From the NCBI GenBank assembly GCA_036787815.1, contig DAIQOP010000140.1, positions 1 through 9,944 on the forward strand: a stretch of 9,944 nucleotides of DNA, given 5' to 3'. Below, piece after piece: positions 5,759-9,944 of this stretch; the stretch's first letter is position 1, and each line of letters starts with the position of its first letter. The DNA comes from DATBAK01 sp036787815 (GTDB lineage: Bacteria > Actinomycetota > Acidimicrobiia > IMCC26256 > PALSA-610). Position numbers and translations under genes: made by a program. Below the pieces are notes generated by a model. It searched no databases. It worked only from the letters and a program-made list of their open reading frames with translations, and was not told where the DNA came from.

Positions 5759-6734
5759 CGCGCGGAGTCATGCCGGCGGCGACGTAGATCGCATCGAGGA
5801 CCCGCATGTTGGCGATCGAGTCGGCGGGGGGTGTGAGAGTCGGCTCGCCGCGCAGCACCGCCGCACAGAACGCCTCGAGCTGGAATTCGTAGGTCGGTCG
5901 GCGCGAGAACTTCTCACCGCGCGTCTTGCCGTCGGCCTTCACGCGCATGCGGTGCCACAGCTGCGGCGCGGTCGGGTTGATCACCCGCATCTCCCCGCGG
6001 TCGCCGATCACCTTCGCGGTCGTCTGGATGAGCCACGTCGACCACATCGAGCACGTGATGCGGCCGGTGTGCCCGCTCGGGAACGTGAGCTCCGCGCGCA
6101 TCGCGCGATCGACGCCGGGGGAGTGCAGCTTCGCCCGGGCCGAGACGACGGTGGGCTCCTCGCATCCGAGGAGCCGCGCCGTGTGCACCGTGTAGGTGCC
6201 GACGTCCATCGTGGCGCCGCCGGCGAGATCGTACTGATAGCGGATGTCGGAGAACTTGGGGAGCGGGAAGCACAGCGCGGTCTCGACGCGCCGGATGGCG
6301 CCGAGCTCGCCGCTCTCGACGATCTCGCGCATGCGGTGCGCGAGCGGGTGGTACCGGTAGTGGAACGCCTCCATCACGACGAGGCCGGTGCGCTGGGCCA
6401 CCGCCGCGACGGCTTCGGCCTCCGCCGCGTTCGCGGTGAAGGGCTTCTCGCACAGGACGTGCTTGCCCGCTTCGAGCGCGGCGATGGTCCATTCCGCGTG
6501 CAGCCCGTTGGGGAGCGGGTTGTAGATCGCGTCGAGCTCGGGATCGGCGACCAGTGCCGCGTACGAGTCGTGCACCCTGGGAATGCCGTGCTTCGACGCG
6601 AAGGCCTCGGCGCGACCGCGATCCCGGGCTGCCACCGCCCCGACGACGGCCTCGCCGACGTTGCGGGCGGGCTTGATCGCGGCCGAAGGCGCGATGCGCG
6701 CCGCGCCGAGGATTCCGATCCGAACGGTGTCCAT
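5751..6734 (-). CDS. Gfo/Idh/MocA family NAD(P)-dependent oxidoreductase
   Basis: 327-aa cytoplasmic dehydrogenase, the usual length for the family. The N-terminal Rossmann fold starts VRIGILGAARIAPSA (4-18) with the glycine-rich nucleotide loop. CEKPFT (95-100) carries the conserved catalytic-site Lys97 of the EKP motif. MEAFHYRYHPL (121-131) and GGATMDVGTYTVH (172-184), with D177, Y181 and H184, mark the substrate domain. The pattern resembles the D-xylose dehydrogenase / dihydrodiol dehydrogenase branch, so oxidation of a sugar or cyclic diol is likely, but the substrate is not fixed by the sequence. The ATG at 6734 has AGGGG a few nt upstream, overlapping the stop region of the upstream regulator gene (8-nt gap), so the two are probably cotranscribed. 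The gene converges with the sulfatase, 9 bp between stops. Confidence 0.93.
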   Translation of the reverse strand: MDTVRIGILGAARIAPSAAIKPARNVGEAVVGAVAARDRGRAEAFASKHGIPRVHDSYAALVADPELDAIYNPLPNGLHAEWTIAALEAGKHVLCEKPFTANAAEAEAVAAVAQRTGLVVMEAFHYRYHPLAHRMREIVESGELGAIRRVETALCFPLPKFSDIRYQYDLAGGATMDVGTYTVHTARLLGCEEPTVVSARAKLHSPGVDRAMRAELTFPSGHTGRITCSMWSTWLIQTTAKVIGDRGEMRVINPTAPQLWHRMRVKADGKTRGEKFSRRPTYEFQLEAFCAAVLRGEPTLTPPADSIANMRVLDAIYVAAGMTPRGT

Positions 6735-6742
6735 CGGGCCCC

Positions 6743-9700
6743 TCACAGGTTTCGGACTGATTCGACCTGGAGCGTCACGATCGAGAGCGCTCGGTCGAGA
6801 CCGATGGCCTCGGCTGCTTCGAGCCAACCCGTCGCGTCGCGATCGAGCGCTCCGGTCCGGCGCGTCTGCGAGAGCGCGAGCGCGACGAGCGTCGTTGCCT
6901 CGTGGTACTTCCAGCCGAACGCACGCGCCGTGTCGAGTGCACTGCGCAGGTGCGCGTCGGCCACGTCGTGGAGACCCATCAACGACGCGAGCTTTCCCAG
7001 GTAGGCACTGATCGGACCCTGGCTCGTGACACCGTTGAACGCGACCTCGTCGCCGAACGGCTCGAGCATCGGATACAGCTCCGCGGCCCGCTGGGCGTCG
7101 AGCAGCTCGATGGTGAGGATGGCGTAGCCGATGACCGTCGTCATCCAGAAGTAGTCGACGGGGATGCGCGCGAATCCTCCGTCGGCACCCTCGGCCAGGA
7201 TCGCGCGAGCCTCGTCGTGGCGAGCGACCGAGAGGCAGGTGATCCCGTAGGCGAGCCGGAACGGCAGCACGTCGGGGTTGGCGCGCATGATCTCTTCGAC
7301 GAGTGGGAGCAGCTCGTCGTAACGGCCCGAGAACGAGCGATTCACGAACAGCTGGCCGGCGTACAGCGAGAACGCATCGGGCTCGCCGATCTGCGTGCCG
7401 ATCTCGAGCCCCAGCTCCGAGTGGCGTTCGGCATCGTCGAGCCGGGCCTCCATCATCGCGGTGAACGCCTCGCACACCAGGGCGATCCAGCGCAAGCGAG
7501 GTTCGCCGACGTCGGCCGCGATCTTCGTGATCCGATCGCGGCTCCGCGACGCCCAGGCCGCGTCCGCCGACTCGATCGCGACGACGTACGCCGCTCGGGT
7601 CGTCCAGAAGCGGAGGAACGGATCGTCCGTGCCGTACGCGGCGTTCTCCGCTCGGGCCGCGATGTCACGCCGGAGCGGCAGTGCGCCCGGACCCCAGAGC
7701 GCGTAGCTCAGCCCGGAGATCATGTTGGGGAGCAGCGTCGGGTCGTCGCCGGCGTCGATGAGCTCGAGGGCCTTGCGGGCCATCTCTTGGCGGAGCTCCG
7801 AACGCGGAGTGTGGATGAGCTCGCGGGCGTAGAGCGCGAGGAGCCGGGAGTAGGTCGCCGAGTCGCCGGGATCGGCCACCGCGATCGCCGCCTCGACGGC
7901 CGCGAGCTCCGCGTGGTCGACGGTGCCGACCCGCATGAGGCCCCGGTCGTTCGCAAGCGCCGCGCGAATGAGGACGTCGTCGGCACCCGAGCGTCGGGCC
8001 AGGTCCGCGGCTTCGAGGAGGAGGTCGTGCGAACGTGGGTCGCCGGCCCGGTGCTGCGCCTCGCCGAGCCGCACCATGAGATCGGCGCGTTCGGCATCCG
8101 GGCGCCGCAGCGCGACGGCGTGGTCGAGCGCGGTCTGGTACCACCTCGCGGCCTCGCTCGGAGCGAGATGCCCGAACGCGTGGTCGCCGGCGGCGGTGGC
8201 CCACCGTTGCGCAACGGACAGATCGCCGGCGAGTGCCCAGTGGTGGGCCAGCTGGACGACGACGGTCTGGGGGAGCTCGTCGCTCCCCTTCTGCAGGACG
8301 CGCGCGGCCCGTTCGTGCAACCGTCGCCGGCGCGCTCCCCGCAGCTCGGAGTACAGCGCGTGGGAGACGAGCGCGTGCGTGAAACGCATCGTACGGGATC
8401 CGTCGCCCGCGTCGACCAGCAGACCGGCGGCGACGGACGCGTCGAGCGCAGCCTCGACCTCCGCATCGCTCGCATCGAGCATGTCGAGCACTACGTCGGC
8501 GTCGAACTCGACGCCGAGCGCCGCGGCGGCGCGCAGGACGTCGTGGGTGGAGTCGCCGAGGCTCTGCACGCGAGTCCAGACGACGCCGAGCAGGCTCGGC
8601 GGAATCGCGGCGCCCATCGAATCGCCCGACAGGTGCACGCCGGCGTCGTCGACCACGACGTGGCCCGACTCCACGAGGTGGCGCACGAGCTGCGCGGCGT
8701 ACAGCGGGTTGCCGGCAGTCTGCTCGCGCAGCTGCTCGAGCAGCGCGGAGCCCGGGCCGTTCGGCGCGTCGACGACCGAGACGACGAGATCGGACAGCTC
8801 GGCGTCGTCGAAGCCCGAGAGGCGAATGCGCCGGCTGTCTCTCCGGTCGAGGTCGGCGAGCGCGGCGCGCAGCTCGGTCGACGCATCTTCGCCGGTATCG
8901 CGGTAGGAGACGACGATGAGCACCGGCGCGTCGACGACCGCGCGTGCGAGGTGGCGGAGCAGGAGGAGTGCGGTCGGCTCGGCCCAGTGCAGGTCGTCGA
9001 GGATCAGGATCAAGGGTCCGGTCGCGGCGAGGCGACGAACGAGGTCGGCCACCGCCTCGAACAGCTGGTACCGCTCGGTCGCGTCGTCGGCGCTCATCGG
9101 TTCCGGCACGCCGATGCGTTGCGAAAGATGCGGCGCGACACGCGCCAGCTCGCCTCCGAACCGTTCGCTGTGGGCGAGGAGCACGTCGGTGGGCGCGTGC
9201 TCGACCAGGGCACCGACGACGTCGCGGAACGGTTGCAGCGGGACCGCCGCGCCCTCGTCGCAGCGCCCGTAGACGACGGCGTTCGTGCCGCCGGCACCAT
9301 ACGCGCGGGCGAACGCGGCGACGAGCGTGGTCTTGCCGATGCCGGCCTCGCCGCTCAACAGCACGGAGCGCAACGCGCCGGGGCGAACCTGCACGAGAGC
9401 CGACTCGAGCCAGGTCAGCTCGCGGCGGCGCCCGATGAGCCTGGGGCCCTGCGCCAGCACCCCCGGAAGCGGCACGGACACCGCGGGCGCGGCCCCGTCT
9501 GCCGTGACGCGGAGACTCGCGGCGTCGTCGGTGAGGTCGATCGTGTCGGAGTCGTCGCCGTGCCAACCGGCGGCGACTCGGCGCTCGATCGAGCGGACGA
9601 GCTCCGACGGTGCGGTTCCGGTCTCCTCGGCCAGCAGGGTGCGGTACTCCTGATACGCCCGGAGCGCGTCCGCCTGGCGACCCTCGGTCGCGAGGGCGCG

Positions 9701-9944
9701 GATCAGCAGCGCCCACCCTCGATCGCGCAGCGGGTTGCCGGCGACGTGAGCTTCGAGCGCGGCGACGGCCTCGTCGGCGCGTGACCGCTTGATGAGCAGC
9801 TCCGCGCGGTGCTCGACCGCGAGCCCGCGGAGCTCGTCGAGCCGGGCCGCCTCCGCCTCGGCCCAGGGCTCATGCCGGAACTCGTCGAGCGCCTCGCCGT
9901 CCCAGAGCGCGAGTGCCGCGTCGAGGGCCGTGAGCCGGTCGGGA
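6743..9944 (-). CDS. SARP/AfsR-like regulator: BTAD domain, AAA ATPase and TPR-like repeats (5' end outside window)
   Basis: At least 1066 residues are visible; the frame is open to the window edge, so the start is missing. Visible residues 1-140 form a bacterial transcriptional activator domain (BTAD): LDAALALWDGEALDEF, then AEAEAARLDELRGLAVEHRA, NPLRDRGWALLIRAL and GRQADALRAYQEYRTLLAEE. Then GRRRELTWLESAL leads into a STAND-type ATPase with Walker A GEAGIGKT (about 198-205) and Walker B LILILDDLHWAEPTALLLL (about 312-330), a TAGNPLYAAQLVRHL segment (about 410-424), and a long helical TPR-like region (from about 560). The C-terminus (IVTLQVESVRNL) has no LuxR-type helix-turn-helix, so DNA binding must come from the missing N-terminus, normally an OmpR-type winged helix of about 100 residues. 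Likely role: ATP-dependent switch for transcription in response to an unknown signal, with the downstream oxidoreductase gene as partner or target. Confidence 0.9.
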   Translation of the reverse strand, partial: PDRLTALDAALALWDGEALDEFRHEPWAEAEAARLDELRGLAVEHRAELLIKRSRADEAVAALEAHVAGNPLRDRGWALLIRALATEGRQADALRAYQEYRTLLAEETGTAPSELVRSIERRVAAGWHGDDSDTIDLTDDAASLRVTADGAAPAVSVPLPGVLAQGPRLIGRRRELTWLESALVQVRPGALRSVLLSGEAGIGKTTLVAAFARAYGAGGTNAVVYGRCDEGAAVPLQPFRDVVGALVEHAPTDVLLAHSERFGGELARVAPHLSQRIGVPEPMSADDATERYQLFEAVADLVRRLAATGPLILILDDLHWAEPTALLLLRHLARAVVDAPVLIVVSYRDTGEDASTELRAALADLDRRDSRRIRLSGFDDAELSDLVVSVVDAPNGPGSALLEQLREQTAGNPLYAAQLVRHLVESGHVVVDDAGVHLSGDSMGAAIPPSLLGVVWTRVQSLGDSTHDVLRAAAALGVEFDADVVLDMLDASDAEVEAALDASVAAGLLVDAGDGSRTMRFTHALVSHALYSELRGARRRRLHERAARVLQKGSDELPQTVVVQLAHHWALAGDLSVAQRWATAAGDHAFGHLAPSEAARWYQTALDHAVALRRPDAERADLMVRLGEAQHRAGDPRSHDLLLEAADLARRSGADDVLIRAALANDRGLMRVGTVDHAELAAVEAAIAVADPGDSATYSRLLALYARELIHTPRSELRQEMARKALELIDAGDDPTLLPNMISGLSYALWGPGALPLRRDIAARAENAAYGTDDPFLRFWTTRAAYVVAIESADAAWASRSRDRITKIAADVGEPRLRWIALVCEAFTAMMEARLDDAERHSELGLEIGTQIGEPDAFSLYAGQLFVNRSFSGRYDELLPLVEEIMRANPDVLPFRLAYGITCLSVARHDEARAILAEGADGGFARIPVDYFWMTTVIGYAILTIELLDAQRAAELYPMLEPFGDEVAFNGVTSQGPISAYLGKLASLMGLHDVADAHLRSALDTARAFGWKYHEATTLVALALSQTRRTGALDRDATGWLEAAEAIGLDRALSIVTLQVESVRNL

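Noticed and set aside
6902..9784. A 960-residue open frame on the plus strand opposite the SARP-like gene
   Set aside because: Long antisense frames are expected in very GC-rich coding DNA. Its translation has no recognisable domain, while the minus strand encodes a clear BTAD/ATPase protein.
1..9944. CRISPR arrays, tRNA or rRNA genes, insertion sequences, attachment sites
   Set aside because: I read both strands for spaced direct repeats, tRNA-like cloverleaf segments and transposase motifs and saw none; a covariance-model search was not possible here.

Overview
The window is about 10 kb of very GC-rich DNA with dense, short-gapped genes, GTG and TTG starts, and actinobacterial protein families: a SARP/BTAD-type ATPase regulator, an ATP-binding universal stress protein and a NatAB-type ABC exporter. 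The best guess is an uncultured actinomycete or acidimicrobium-like actinobacterium in a draft assembly. Nothing in the window fixes the genus. A run of 10 Ns and two apparent single-base frameshifts show that sequence quality is a real concern.

Layout. Positions 50-2217 (minus) hold a two-gene ABC exporter: an ATPase, then its ABC-2 permease, overlapping by ATGA. Each gene is broken by one apparent 1-nt frameshift. A 159-bp divergent spacer (2218-2376) separates it from a plus-strand run: a 53-aa cysteine-rich membrane microprotein (2377-2538), a universal stress protein with a His/Asp tail (2630-3157), a secreted beta-trefoil lectin-like protein (3163-3675), a degenerate HNH-like protein (3677-4144) and a lipoprotein sulfatase (4141-5741) interrupted by the N gap. 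From the stress protein to the sulfatase the genes are almost contiguous or overlapping, so they probably share a transcript. On the minus strand, converging on the sulfatase, are a Gfo/Idh/MocA oxidoreductase (5751-6734) and, 8 nt upstream of it, a large SARP-like AAA regulator (6743 to beyond 9944, its start outside the window).

How they may work together. The divergent spacer contains GGGACCTTTGGCCC, which closely resembles the DosR/DevR dormancy box of mycobacteria. It lies about 42 bp upstream of a plausible start of transcription for the microprotein gene. DosR regulons are rich in universal stress proteins. This suggests, without proving it, that the plus-strand cluster is a hypoxia- or stress-induced envelope module: two small putative metal-binding proteins next to a secreted glycan-binding protein and a surface sulfatase. 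The stress protein gene also appears to have its own leaderless-type promoter behind a strong hairpin.

No rRNA, tRNA, CRISPR array, insertion sequence or phage gene was recognised. The only gene-free stretches are short (159 bp and 91 bp) and are described below.
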